64,000 bases of DNA, from contig NC_014633.1 of the NCBI RefSeq assembly GCF_000165505.1, positions 186,001 to 250,000 of the forward strand. The letters run 5' to 3'. Both the position numbers and the translations under genes were made by a program. This DNA comes from Ilyobacter polytropus DSM 2926. GTDB taxonomy: Bacteria; Fusobacteriota; Fusobacteriia; Fusobacteriales; Fusobacteriaceae. How positions within the stretch are numbered: the stretch's first letter is position 1; each line of letters starts with the position of its first letter. Positions 1 through 8,616 of the stretch are shown here, in pieces. The notes under the pieces are model-generated. The model worked only from the letters and a program-made list of their open reading frames with translations. It did no database searches and was not told the DNA's origin.

Positions 1-2
1 CT

Positions 3-749
3 GAAAATCCAGGACAATTGGATCACGTATTAAAAGAAGTGGCAGAACAAACAGGGTCTTGCTTGACTGTAACAGAAGTTTTAGGTACTTTAAACGACAT
101 TCTAGCCGACGATGCAATTGTAGTTGCGGCAGCAGGAAGTCTTCCAGCTGACCTTGGAAGAATGTGGAAATGTAAAACTCCTAATGTATATAACATGGAG
201 TATGGATATTCTTGTATGGGATACGAAGTTCCTGCAGCACTTGGAGCAAAACTAGCTGCACCAGAGCAAGAAGTTTACGCAATGGTTGGAGATGGATCCT
301 ATATGATGCTTCACTCAGAATTACCTACAGCTATCCAAGAGGGGAAGAAAATCAATGTAATCATGTTTGACAACATGGCTTTTGGATGTATAAACAACCT
401 TCAAATGGGAGCTGGAATGGGAAGCTTCGGTACTGAGTTTAGACGAAGAAACCCTAAAACTGGAAAACTTGATGGTTCATTGGTTCCTGTTGACTTCGCA
501 ATGAACGCTAGATCTTACGGAGCAGTTGGGTATACAGTTAAAAACCTAGATGAGCTGAAGGCAGCTGTAGAAGACTCTAAAAAACAAACAGTATCTACTT
601 TGATAGACATTAAAGTTCTTCCAAAAACAATGACTCACCATTACGAGACTTTCTGGAGCTTTGGATGTGCTGAAGTTGCTAAAAAGAAGGAAGTAGAGGA
701 AACAGCTAAAGGATTAAAAGAAACACTTAAAAAAGCTAGACAATATTAA
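3..749 (+). CDS. iolD: 3D-(3,5/4)-trihydroxycyclohexane-1,2-dione hydrolase, 3' part (partial)
   Basis: This is the C-terminal part of the ThDP-dependent hydrolase that opens the ring of the trione made by IolE, giving 5-deoxy-glucuronate. The reading frame is open from the window edge, so the start lies upstream; about 248 of an expected 630-640 residues are present. The ThDP/Mg binding block is clear: [12 protein letters not shown] (nt about 283-320) followed by NMAFGCINN. It is the first visible gene of an inositol operon and is followed 65 nt later by iolE. The assignment rests on the ThDP motif and on the company of iolE, iolG and iolB. Confidence 0.93.
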   Translation, partial: ENPGQLDHVLKEVAEQTGSCLTVTEVLGTLNDILADDAIVVAAAGSLPADLGRMWKCKTPNVYNMEYGYSCMGYEVPAALGAKLAAPEQEVYAMVGDGSYMMLHSELPTAIQEGKKINVIMFDNMAFGCINNLQMGAGMGSFGTEFRRRNPKTGKLDGSLVPVDFAMNARSYGAVGYTVKNLDELKAAVEDSKKQTVSTLIDIKVLPKTMTHHYETFWSFGCAEVAKKKEVEETAKGLKETLKKARQY

Positions 750-814
750 TATAGATAAAATCGTAGCCGAAATATTTTTATTATACTTAAGATTTTATTA
801 AAAGGGGGTATTGA

Positions 815-1738
815 ATGATAAATACAAATAGTAAAATGGATTTAACAAAGCATTTTATAAAATTAGGGTGTGCGCCTATAAACTGGACAAATGATGACTT
901 ACCTGAATTAGGAGGAGAATTAACATTTCAGCAGTGTTTAAGTGAGATGGCTTTAGCTGGATTTTCAGGGAGTGAGATTGGAAATAAATACCCAACTGAT
1001 GTAGATGAACTTGCAAAGGCATGTGACATCAGAGGCATGCAAATATGTAACAAGTGGTTCAGTTGCGAATTTACAACTAAACCTGAGTTAGAAACATTAG
1101 AAGCATTTGAAAAAACTACAGATTTTTTAAAGGCTTTAGGGGCGAAAGTAGTTGGTGTGTGTGAGACAGGTAAGACTATCCAGTGTGATATAGATAAAAA
1201 AATGTTTGATGATGCCCCTGTTTTAACTGAGGAAGAATTTGAGAAGATAGCTCAAGGTCTAAATAAAATGGGTGAAATAGCTAAATCAAAGGGAATGAAA
1301 ATAGGTTATCATTATCACATGGGAACTGGTGTCCAATCATTGGCTGAATTTGATAAATTAATGAGTATGACAGATCCAGAGTTAGTGGGTGTTCTTTTTG
1401 ATACTGGTCATGCTACATTTGCTGGAGAATCTGCTGCAGAAGTTTTAAAAAAATATATAGACAGAGTTGTCCACATTCACTTTAAAGATGTTAGAAGTGA
1501 GATGCTTCAAAAGGTAAAAAATGAAAAGTTAAGTTTTTTACAAGCTGTAAAGGGTGGTATTTTTACTGTTCCAGGTGACGGAGATATGGTTGACTGGGAT
1601 TATATCTTTGAAATTATAAGTGCAAGTAACTATGCTGGGTGGATAGTTATTGAGGCAGAGCAAGATCCTGCAAAGGCTGATCCCCTTGAATATGCAATAA
1701 AAGCTAGAAAGTTTATAACCGAGAAAACAGGCTTATAA
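815..1738 (+). CDS. iolE: 2-keto-myo-inositol (inosose) dehydratase
   Basis: Cytoplasmic TIM-barrel enzyme that dehydrates 2-keto-myo-inositol to the trihydroxycyclohexane-dione. The 307-residue length is usual. Visible metal and active-site segments are HYHMGTG (about 165-171), FDTGHATF (about 195-202), HIHFKDVR (about 220-227) and PGDGDMVDW near residue 250. The ATG has an AAAGGGGG ribosome site 6-7 nt upstream. It lies between iolD and iolG on the same strand, with 31 nt to iolG, so it belongs to the same operon. Confidence 0.94.
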   Translation: MINTNSKMDLTKHFIKLGCAPINWTNDDLPELGGELTFQQCLSEMALAGFSGSEIGNKYPTDVDELAKACDIRGMQICNKWFSCEFTTKPELETLEAFEKTTDFLKALGAKVVGVCETGKTIQCDIDKKMFDDAPVLTEEEFEKIAQGLNKMGEIAKSKGMKIGYHYHMGTGVQSLAEFDKLMSMTDPELVGVLFDTGHATFAGESAAEVLKKYIDRVVHIHFKDVRSEMLQKVKNEKLSFLQAVKGGIFTVPGDGDMVDWDYIFEIISASNYAGWIVIEAEQDPAKADPLEYAIKARKFITEKTGL

Positions 1739-1769
1739 TATTAAATAATCACTATAAAAGGAGTTAACC

Positions 1770-2783
1770 ATGAGAAAATTAAAAGTGGGTATTATAGGAG
1801 CAGGAAGAATAGGTAAAGTTCATGCAGAGAGTATACTTTATCATGTTCCTGAAGCAGAGGTAAAAGCAATTTCAGATATCTCTATGGATTATGTTCAAAA
1901 TGTTGCTGATTCATTGGGGATACCCAATGCATATGATGATTACAAAAAAATACTTGAGGACCCAGAAATTGATGCTGTATTAATTTGTTCATCGACAGAT
2001 ACTCATTCACCTATTTCAATAGAGGCAGCCAATGCCGGTAAGCATATATTCTGTGAAAAGCCAATTGATTACAACCTTGAAAGAATATATAAAACTTTAG
2101 ATGTTGTTGAAAAATCAGGGGTGAAATATCAAGTAGGTTTTAACAGAAGGTTTGACCATAATTACGCTAGAGTGAATGAGGTCATAAAAGAGGGTAAAAT
2201 TGGTACTCCACAAATAATTAAAATTACATCTAGGGATCCTAAACCTGCACCTATAGAATACTTAAAGGGATCTGGAGGAATGTTTTTTGACCTAGCAATA
2301 CATGATTTTGATATGGCCAGATTTCAAGCTGGAAGTGAAGTAAAAGAAGTTTATGCAGTTGGAGATTGTCTGGTTGATCCGGAAATTGGAAAGATAGGTG
2401 ATATTGACACTGCTGTTACTACTTTAAAGTTTGAGAATGGAACCATTGCAGTTATTGATAATAGTAGGCAGGCAGTTTATGGATATGATCAAAGAATAGA
2501 AGTCTTTGGATCTAAAGGTTCTGTAGAAATCAAAAATGATACGGCAACAACTACAATAATTAGGAATGAAGATTCTATACAGTCAGAAAAACCTCTTTAT
2601 TTTTTCTTAGAAAGATACATGGGTTCTTTTGTAGAAGAAATAAAACAATTTATCAAGGCTATTGTTAATGACACTGAGGTCCCTGTAGTTGGTTTTGATG
2701 GCTTACAGCCTGTAAAAATTGCTATGGCTGCCACTTTATCTGTGAAAGAAAAGAGACCTGTTAAAATATCTGAGATAAAGTAA
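1770..2783 (+). CDS. iolG: myo-inositol 2-dehydrogenase (Gfo/Idh/MocA family)
   Basis: NAD-dependent oxidation of myo-inositol to 2-keto-myo-inositol, the first step of the pathway. The Rossmann glycine motif GAGRIG is at residues 10-15. The EKP motif is at 96-98, with Lys97 as the expected catalytic lysine. Asp174 and His178 in the segment GGMFFDLAIHDFD match the catalytic Asp/His pair of the family. The length of 337 is standard. AAAGGAG precedes the ATG. The enzyme family includes close paralogues acting on scyllo-inositol; the surrounding iol genes favour myo-inositol. Confidence 0.9.
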   Translation: MRKLKVGIIGAGRIGKVHAESILYHVPEAEVKAISDISMDYVQNVADSLGIPNAYDDYKKILEDPEIDAVLICSSTDTHSPISIEAANAGKHIFCEKPIDYNLERIYKTLDVVEKSGVKYQVGFNRRFDHNYARVNEVIKEGKIGTPQIIKITSRDPKPAPIEYLKGSGGMFFDLAIHDFDMARFQAGSEVKEVYAVGDCLVDPEIGKIGDIDTAVTTLKFENGTIAVIDNSRQAVYGYDQRIEVFGSKGSVEIKNDTATTTIIRNEDSIQSEKPLYFFLERYMGSFVEEIKQFIKAIVNDTEVPVVGFDGLQPVKIAMAATLSVKEKRPVKISEIK

Positions 2784-2894
2784 ATACAATATGAAATACA
2801 CTAGGATTATTACTGAATTTGTAATGTTTCTAAATCATAGAGTATAATAATATTGTACATAATTTGTTTATAAATTTGAAAATAAGGTGATTTT

Positions 2895-3650
2895 ATGTTT
2901 GCAGTACAGAGATTAGAAAGAATTATGGAAATGCTTTATGAAGAAGAAAAAGTCCAGGTAAATAATCTAGTCAAAATTTTAAATGTTAGTGATGTAACAA
3001 TAAGAAAAGATCTAAGGAAATTAGAAAAAGATGGAATTGTCATAAAAACTCACGGTGGTGCTGTGCTGAAAAAAGCTGAGGTAGTAAGTGAGAAGGACAA
3101 TATCGGAGAGGCAGATTTTACAAATAGAAAAAAAGATGTTTTAGCAAAACTTGCTTGGAATTATATAAAAAATGGTGACACGATTTTCTTGGGATCAGGT
3201 TATACTTGTGTTTCTATGGCGAAACAAATTCCAGATGATTGTAATATATCAGTTATCACAAATAATATCGAAGCTATTCCTTACCTAAAAGATAAATGCA
3301 ATACCTTAATCTTAATAGGTGGAGAAGTTATTACTCATGAGCGTAACTTTTTCACGTATAGTTCAGAAATTGATGATCAGTTGAAATCATATAATATAAA
3401 TAAAGCTATCACAAGTTGTTCTGGCATAGACTTGAAGTTTGGTGTTTCTTTTAGTACTGAGGCGAGTAAAAAAATTATATCTGCTATTTTAAAAAACTCT
3501 CAGATTTGGTACTTGATTGCCGATAGTTCCAAATTCAACCTTGTATCCCCATATAAAATTTCTGATATAGAGGCTCCAGAGATGATTATTACGGATACTA
3601 AGCTTGAAGAATATGAAAATTTATCTAATGTCGTAAAATATAAAAAATAA
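2895..3650 (+). CDS. DeoR-family transcriptional regulator of the inositol operon
   Basis: A 251-residue DeoR-type repressor. The N-terminal winged helix (about 1-58) has the family pattern VQVNNLVKILNVSDVTIRKD, then a DGIVIKTHGGAV wing. The rest is a DeoRC sugar-phosphate sensor fold containing GDTIFLGSG and SVITNN. It sits inside the iol gene run, between iolG and iolB, as IolR does in other inositol loci, so it probably senses an inositol breakdown product such as a phosphorylated deoxy-ketogluconate. The effector is an inference. The ATG is preceded by AAGGTG. The roughly 110 nt on each side could carry its own promoter. Confidence 0.88.
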   Translation: MFAVQRLERIMEMLYEEEKVQVNNLVKILNVSDVTIRKDLRKLEKDGIVIKTHGGAVLKKAEVVSEKDNIGEADFTNRKKDVLAKLAWNYIKNGDTIFLGSGYTCVSMAKQIPDDCNISVITNNIEAIPYLKDKCNTLILIGGEVITHERNFFTYSSEIDDQLKSYNINKAITSCSGIDLKFGVSFSTEASKKIISAILKNSQIWYLIADSSKFNLVSPYKISDIEAPEMIITDTKLEEYENLSNVVKYKK

Positions 3651-3768
3651 TTTTTAAATAGAATTATAATATAGTGTTATTACATGCAAGTAAGTACATA
3701 GCGACATTTTTAAAAATAGTAAAGAAAATAACAGAAGGGATGAAATAAATTAATAAAAGGAGTAAAAA

Positions 3769-4566
3769 ATGAAGATTAAACAACCTGTTGGCGGATTTTC
3801 AAAGGGCTATAATGGAATGACTGAAATTAATGGTAAATTTAGTAATATGCTTATGAACTATGGTATATTAGAACTTGAAGCTGAAAAAAGCTTTAAATTT
3901 GATGAAAAACTTGAAAAAATAGTAATTTTACTTTCAGGTGAAATTGAAGCAAGATTTGGAGATCAAGTTGTTAAGGCATCTAGAGAAAGTTGTTTTGATA
4001 ATTCAATATGGTGTTTAAATGTTGATGAAAATACCGATTATGAATTAATTGGAATTTCAGAAAAATCAGAACTTGCATTAGTTAGTACACAAAATAAATT
4101 AGCATTTAAACCACATATCTATGATCCTTCAAATACAACACAAGAAGTTCGTGGAGAAGGTACAATGGAAGATGCTGGAAGACGTATTGTAAGAACAAGT
4201 ATGGATAAAAAAATTACTCCTCATAGTAATATTATGTTTGGAGAAGATGTTCATTTCCCTGGACGTTGGGCAGGATTCCCTTCTCATAGTCATAATCAAC
4301 CAGAAATTTATTTTTACAAATTCTTGCCTGAAAATGGATTTGGATTAATGAAACTTGGAGACGAAGGGGAATTACTAGAACAGAATGATACAATTACAAT
4401 TGATCCTGATTTAGTGCATCCACAAGTTGCTGCACCAGGATATGCAATGTATTTCTTATGGATTATTCGTCATTTAGATGGGAATCCATATTTAGGACCT
4501 GACTTTGAAGAAGAACATTTATGGGTAGAGAAGCCTGGTGCTGAATACTGGCCGAACAAAAAATAA
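3769..4566 (+). CDS. iolB: 5-deoxy-glucuronate isomerase
   Basis: Bicupin isomerase that converts 5-deoxy-glucuronate to 2-deoxy-5-keto-gluconate. The 265 residues match the family. The metal motif is at about 173-180, in the segment FPSHSHNQPEIYFYKF (His173, His175, Glu179), with a later histidine in the DLVHPQ segment. It is related to KduI of pectin breakdown, but the FPGRWAGFPSH segment and the iol context point to IolB. AAAGGAG precedes the ATG, and 20 nt separate it from the next gene. Confidence 0.93.
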   Translation: MKIKQPVGGFSKGYNGMTEINGKFSNMLMNYGILELEAEKSFKFDEKLEKIVILLSGEIEARFGDQVVKASRESCFDNSIWCLNVDENTDYELIGISEKSELALVSTQNKLAFKPHIYDPSNTTQEVRGEGTMEDAGRRIVRTSMDKKITPHSNIMFGEDVHFPGRWAGFPSHSHNQPEIYFYKFLPENGFGLMKLGDEGELLEQNDTITIDPDLVHPQVAAPGYAMYFLWIIRHLDGNPYLGPDFEEEHLWVEKPGAEYWPNKK

Positions 4567-4586
4567 TTTTTTAGGAGTGGATAATC

Positions 4587-5408
4587 ATGAAAAAGGCATT
4601 ACATACAAAATCTGTTAATGGATGCAACTTAATGACTTCATTGAGTGTGGCTAATGAGGCTGGATTTAAAGGTGTTGAAATTGTAGCGTCTAAACTAGAC
4701 GATTATTTAGACCAAGGGTTCACAGCAGAAGATCTGTCCCAAGCATTAAAAGAAAAAAATCTAACTGCCCTTTCTATCAATGACATTTGTCATATAGAAA
4801 GTCCTAGGCCGGAAGCTTTAGAGAAGATGTTAGAGCAAGCCAAGAGATATTCACAAGTAGCTGAGATAATAGGGTGTAAATATATACAACTCGTTCCTTT
4901 GGTTGAGTTGAATGATAAATCTTGGGAAGAGATATTAGATATAACTTCAAGTAACGTAAAGAAAATTTGCGACATCGGTGCGGAACACGGAGTTTCATTT
5001 CAACTAGAGGCAGTAGCCTGGTCTCCATTCAGGTCTTTAAAAAGAGGGATGGCTTTAATTGAAAAAGTTGGAAAAGATAACCTTGGAATGGTTGTCGACA
5101 CTTGGCATTTTTGGGCTGCAGGAGAAACTACACCAGAAGAAGTGGCGAAAATGGACCCAACTTTAATATATAATATCCATTTCTGTGATGGGAAAAAAGG
5201 TGAAGCAGATACGGTGTGGGACGAGACAAAACTAAGGGGTTATTATTTTGGTGAGGCTGATATTCCTTTAAAAGAATACTCAGATGCTATTAAAGCTTCG
5301 GGTTATAAAAATTGGTGGTCTGTTGAACTAGTTAGTTCTAAACACTGGGAAATGGATGCAATAGAAGTAGCGAAGAGGCTCAGTGACGACCTTGGTCAAT
5401 ATATGTAA
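4587..5408 (+). CDS. iolI: IolI-like inosose isomerase / sugar phosphate isomerase-epimerase
   Basis: A 273-residue TIM-barrel of the xylose-isomerase-like superfamily. Metal ligands sit where Bacillus IolI has them: Glu141 (FQLEAVAW), Asp171 (VVDTWHFW), His198 (NIHFCDG) and Glu247 (WSVELV). IolI interconverts ketone forms of inositol, so the product may let the pathway use other inositol stereoisomers. It is the last gene before the terminator at 5458. The TIM-barrel family is broad (IolE, IolH and IolI are all members), so the exact reaction is less certain than the fold. Confidence 0.75.
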   Translation: MKKALHTKSVNGCNLMTSLSVANEAGFKGVEIVASKLDDYLDQGFTAEDLSQALKEKNLTALSINDICHIESPRPEALEKMLEQAKRYSQVAEIIGCKYIQLVPLVELNDKSWEEILDITSSNVKKICDIGAEHGVSFQLEAVAWSPFRSLKRGMALIEKVGKDNLGMVVDTWHFWAAGETTPEEVAKMDPTLIYNIHFCDGKKGEADTVWDETKLRGYYFGEADIPLKEYSDAIKASGYKNWWSVELVSSKHWEMDAIEVAKRLSDDLGQYM

Positions 5409-5457
5409 TAAAACATAAAAAACTTAAAACAAATTGAATTATACTCTTGTAATTAAC

Positions 5458-5514
5458 GGCAATTCTTGAGGTGAGCTTTCAATATTCACCTTTAAGAGTT
5501 GCCAAGTTTTTTTT
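5458..5514 (+). terminator. Rho-independent terminator of the inositol operon
   Basis: A long stem pairs GGCAATTCTT-GA-GGTGA (5458-5475) with TTCACC-TTT-AAGAGTTGCC (5485-5503). A run of eight T follows at about 5507-5514. It lies 50 nt after the iolI-like stop and ends the operon. Confidence 0.88.
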
Positions 5515-5569
5515 AGACTTTGAAGCTCCTCTCACTAAAATCTGTTTAAAGTATATAAAGGAGGATAAA

Positions 5570-6226
5570 TTGATTAAAAAATATATTTACTATTTATTTG
5601 GTGTAATATTCATGTCTTTAGGAGTTACACTTACATTGATTAGCGACTTAGGAGCTGGCGGATGGGATGCACTGCCTGAAAATTTATATAAATTAACTGG
5701 AATCAGTATTGGAACTTGGGTAATAGGGATTGCATTAATATTATTAATAGTAGCCGCTATACTTAAGAGAGAATTTATTAAATATAAAGCCTTTATTACA
5801 TCTATAGTTATGGGAAAACTTATTGATTTGTTTTATTTTTACTTAGAGCCCTTTAGAGAGACAAACTCTTTTGCCGACAGAATACTTTTTCTTCTGGTTG
5901 GTCTTATTGTAATAGGGATGGGTTGTGCGATCACTTTTGTTACGCACCTTCCAAAGAATCACACCGAAACTTTTGTTTTTTCTATTGTTGATACTACGGA
6001 GTTTTCTTATCAAAAGACTAAGACTTTAGTTGATATTTCTGCACTTACTATAGCTGTAGTAATAGGTTTTAAATTAAAAGATTTTTCGAATTTGGGACTC
6101 GGAACAATTCTTAATTCATTTTTTATGGGGACCATTATACATTATTGCTTGCCATTTGCCCAAAAGGGACAGGATCTCCTTTTGAAAGTAGAGAAGAGGC
6201 AGGTAAAAAAAGAGCCCGATCTATAG
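5570..6226 (+). CDS. YczE/YitT-like integral membrane protein
   Basis: About 218 residues with roughly five membrane segments, starting with IYYLFGVIFMSLGVTLTLIS. The ALGA-type motif SDLGAGGWDALPENLYKLTG is characteristic of the YczE/YyaS/YitT group, whose function is unknown. The chosen start is the TTG at 5570, with AAAGGAGG 6 nt upstream. The open frame extends back to 5471, but that stretch lies in the iol terminator and is unlikely to be translated. No link to inositol use can be shown. Confidence 0.75.
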   Translation: MIKKYIYYLFGVIFMSLGVTLTLISDLGAGGWDALPENLYKLTGISIGTWVIGIALILLIVAAILKREFIKYKAFITSIVMGKLIDLFYFYLEPFRETNSFADRILFLLVGLIVIGMGCAITFVTHLPKNHTETFVFSIVDTTEFSYQKTKTLVDISALTIAVVIGFKLKDFSNLGLGTILNSFFMGTIIHYCLPFAQKGQDLLLKVEKRQVKKEPDL

Positions 6227-6260
6227 TTTGCTATTCTAAATATAGATTTGATTTACCTGT

Positions 6261-6298
6261 AAAACACTAGTTATTATGTATTATCTAGTGTTTTTTTT
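6261..6298 (+). terminator. Terminator after the YczE-like gene
   Basis: AAAACACTAG (6261-6270) pairs with CTAGTGTTTT (6285-6294) across a 14-nt AT loop. The arm runs into an eight-T tract. Confidence 0.85.
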
Positions 6299-6515
6299 AT
6301 TTTATTTGAACAATATTCATTCTTTTTAAGATAAAAATTATGAGTCTGGGGGCACATCTTATTTATAACTTCAGCAACCCCTCTAAGACATTTTATTCTC
6401 ACTTCCTTACAAAGTGTAAAAATTTGTGACATCAATAGAGTGAATTTGTTTTTCAGTAAGGTGTTTTTGCTCAATAAAAAGTCTTTTTCGATCAAAGTTT
6501 AACTGTTTACAACCA

Positions 6516-6544
6516 TTGATTTTGTTGAGATAAGTTGCTATAAT
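6516..6544 (+). promoter_or_regulatory. Consensus promoter of the 24-residue peptide unit
   Basis: TTGATT (6516-6521), a 17-bp spacer and a perfect TATAAT (6539-6544). It is placed 32 bp before the ATG of the small peptide, which has its own GGAGGT. Confidence 0.75.
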
Positions 6545-6576
6545 CAATTCTATAAAGTAAGTTTGGAGGTGTAGAG

Positions 6577-6651
6577 ATGGCAGAAGTATTCACAACAGTT
6601 TTATCGACAGCAATGGTAGTAGTGTTTTTAGTGAAAAACGAGCAAAACTAG
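6577..6651 (+). CDS. 24-residue hydrophobic peptide (putative small membrane protein)
   Basis: The frame ATG 6577 to TAG 6649-6651 encodes MAEVFTTVLSTAMVVVFLVK followed by NEQN. This is a single 15-17-residue hydrophobic helix with a short polar tail. It has a strong ribosome site (GGAGGT, 6565-6570), a consensus promoter at 6516-6544 and a terminator at 6702-6756, so it is the only coding content of a transcript of about 200 nt. Its size and layout recall small membrane peptides such as type I toxins or respiratory or transport accessory peptides. I recognise no family, and no antisense promoter was firmly identified. Confidence 0.5.
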   Translation: MAEVFTTVLSTAMVVVFLVKNEQN

Positions 6652-6701
6652 CATTAAGTTAGTTAAACAAAAAACCGTAACTAGAAAAAAGTTTAAAAAT
6701 T

Positions 6702-6756
6702 AAAAAATTGCAACTCATAATTTTTATTAGAATTACGTGAGGTGCAATTTTTTATT
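6702..6756 (+). terminator. Terminator of the small peptide unit
   Basis: AAAAAATTGCAACTCA (6702-6717) pairs with TGAGGTGCAATTTTTT with one mismatch. The 3' arm continues as a T-rich tail. Confidence 0.75.
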
Positions 6757-6804
6757 TTTTGAGATAATTTGACAACTTTTATGTATTTTCTAGAAATTAA
6801 CGAA

Positions 6805-6850
6805 CGAAAAAAACAGGTTCTCTAGGTTTTTTATTCTAGAGAGCCTGTTA
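6805..6850 (-). terminator. Terminator downstream of the AlgQ-like gene
   Basis: Read on the minus strand, AACAGGCTCTCTAG and CTAGAGAACCTGTT form a stem with one mismatch, followed by seven T. It closes the minus-strand unit ending at 6928. The remaining sequence between 6227 and 6927 shows no other feature that I can support. Confidence 0.85.
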
Positions 6851-6927
6851 TACATTTAGTTGTAAGTTATTAAATAAAAAGATCTAAATGTAAAATGAAA
6901 AATATAGAGTTTAATTTATTTAAAGTT

Positions 6928-8529
6928 TCATTTCGTTTTTACTTGTTGTTTTTCTCTTCTCTCATAAGCTTCTTGCATTACTTCCAAAACCTCACTTAAT
7001 CCCATTCGGTTTAAATTTTCAATATACTCGGGCCACTCTTTATCTATATCGGCTCCCTTTAATACCCAATTTTGAATTGATTCTGTCATATAAGGAGTAA
7101 TAGTACTCCAGTACAGATCATAAATTTTTCTATCTTCTGGTGTCAATATAGGTTCTACAAATTCTTCCAAGATATAATTATTTTCCGTGTATATTTTTAC
7201 ACCTTTTAAGGCATCTGCATTTGTCCATTGTTTTTCATATTCGTAATCCATCTGGAATCCAATAGGGATTTGTGCGCCATCTTCCCACAATATCTGATTT
7301 ACGGCTTTATCAGCATTTAATATATTCTCCTTAAATACAGGTTTTCCATTTTTCATTGTGTAATGCAGGCCCTCTAAACCAAAATTGGCTAACCTTCTTC
7401 CTTCAGGCGTGAAATAAAAATCAAAATATTTTATAGTTTCTATTTGATGATTATTTTCATATGTTATTGCCCATCCATCAGGTTTTACAGCTGCCCGCAT
7501 ACTTTCTTCTACCCTTTTACCATTTGTTCCCATTGGAGGAGCAATAGGTTGGAGATTAAAACCGGGAATAGCCTCACTTAAGGTTTTATTAAATCCGCCG
7601 GTGCTTGCAAACCAGTCCCTAGTGGCTCCACCGATATTTTTTCCGAACAGTATTTCTCTTGATTTTGAACCCCTTGTAAATACTTCAGGGTCGATTAATT
7701 TTTCTTCATACCATTTAATTACATGTCTCATTCCCTCTTTAAATTCAGGCTGAACAACCCCTGAAATTATTTTTCCATCTTCTTCGTAGAATGATAGATA
7801 TGTGTCTGTACCACTAGTTCTGGCTCCCCACATTGTAGTGAGCCTCATAATCTCTTCCCATTGCCTAAAAAATAACGGTACTTCATCTTTTAAGCCATTT
7901 CCATTAGGGTCTTTATCTCTAAACGCTATTAGTGTTTTATAAAATTCATCAACTGTCTGAGGTTGCTTTAATCCTAATTTATCTAGCCAGTCCTGTCTTA
8001 TCCAGTATCCCCTGGATGCTGTTCCGTCAACAATATAAGGTATATAGTAAATATGGCCATCTGGAGCTTTTATTGATTCTTTTACATTTGGATGATCATC
8101 AAAAAATTTTTTAATATGTGGAGCATGCTGAACGATTAAATCGTCCAGGGGAACAAGTTTTCCCTCCATTCCATATTTTATAAAATCATTTTTTCTTTCG
8201 TTCCCTCCGACAATATCAGGAAGTTTACCAGAGGCCATCATCAAGTTAAACATTTCGTTACTGTCTGTCTCTATTTTTGACGCTGTTTCAGTTAATCTGA
8301 TATTGGTCAGATCAAAAGCTTTTTTTCCAACAGGACCATTTGGATCATACACATATTTATTTCTAAAATGCATATGAATTGTTAAATCCAATGGTTCTTT
8401 GGTTATTAATGTTCCTTTTAATTGTTTTGATGATTTTATTTTTGCAGTTTTATTTTTGTCAGATTCACATCCGCTTAATAAGCTCATTAATGATAAAGCT
8501 ATAATTAAATTTCTTATTATTTTGTTCAT
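6928..8529 (-). CDS. AlgQ-like alginate oligosaccharide-binding lipoprotein
   Basis: An extracellular solute-binding protein of about 533 residues. It has a lipoprotein signal (hydrophobic stretch 8-18, lipobox LLSGC with Cys21). The mature region closely follows what I recall of Sphingomonas AlgQ1/AlgQ2: LTIHMHFRNKYVYD, FNLMMASGKLPDIVGG, IKAPDGHIYYIPY, the Ca-binding loop DPNGNGLKDEV (about 207-217), RPDGWAIT-like KPDGWAIT and GAQIPIGF. It should bind unsaturated or saturated alginate oligomers outside the membrane. AlgQ normally feeds an ABC importer, but no permease or ATPase gene is present here. I chose the second ATG (8529), which has GGGAGA at proper spacing. Confidence 0.82.
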   Translation of the reverse strand: MNKIIRNLIIALSLMSLLSGCESDKNKTAKIKSSKQLKGTLITKEPLDLTIHMHFRNKYVYDPNGPVGKKAFDLTNIRLTETASKIETDSNEMFNLMMASGKLPDIVGGNERKNDFIKYGMEGKLVPLDDLIVQHAPHIKKFFDDHPNVKESIKAPDGHIYYIPYIVDGTASRGYWIRQDWLDKLGLKQPQTVDEFYKTLIAFRDKDPNGNGLKDEVPLFFRQWEEIMRLTTMWGARTSGTDTYLSFYEEDGKIISGVVQPEFKEGMRHVIKWYEEKLIDPEVFTRGSKSREILFGKNIGGATRDWFASTGGFNKTLSEAIPGFNLQPIAPPMGTNGKRVEESMRAAVKPDGWAITYENNHQIETIKYFDFYFTPEGRRLANFGLEGLHYTMKNGKPVFKENILNADKAVNQILWEDGAQIPIGFQMDYEYEKQWTNADALKGVKIYTENNYILEEFVEPILTPEDRKIYDLYWSTITPYMTESIQNWVLKGADIDKEWPEYIENLNRMGLSEVLEVMQEAYERREKQQVKTK

Positions 8530-8616
8530 TATCATTCTCCCTGGGTATATTTTGTTAATGTTTAATTATACCTGTATATTGAGATTTGATCTACTTTTTA
8601 TTTTCTTAAAAGATTA

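Noticed and set aside
3769-4566. Assignment as KduI rather than IolB
   Set aside because: The families are related and kduD lacks a kduI, but the FPGRWAGFPSH segment and the position among iol genes favour IolB.
5471-5569. Upstream extension of the YczE-like gene
   Set aside because: This stretch is the iol terminator hairpin; the TTG at 5570 has an excellent ribosome site.
6274-6495. 73-residue minus-strand frame after the YczE-like gene
   Set aside because: It starts at a TTG without a ribosome site and ends inside a terminator; residue composition looks random.
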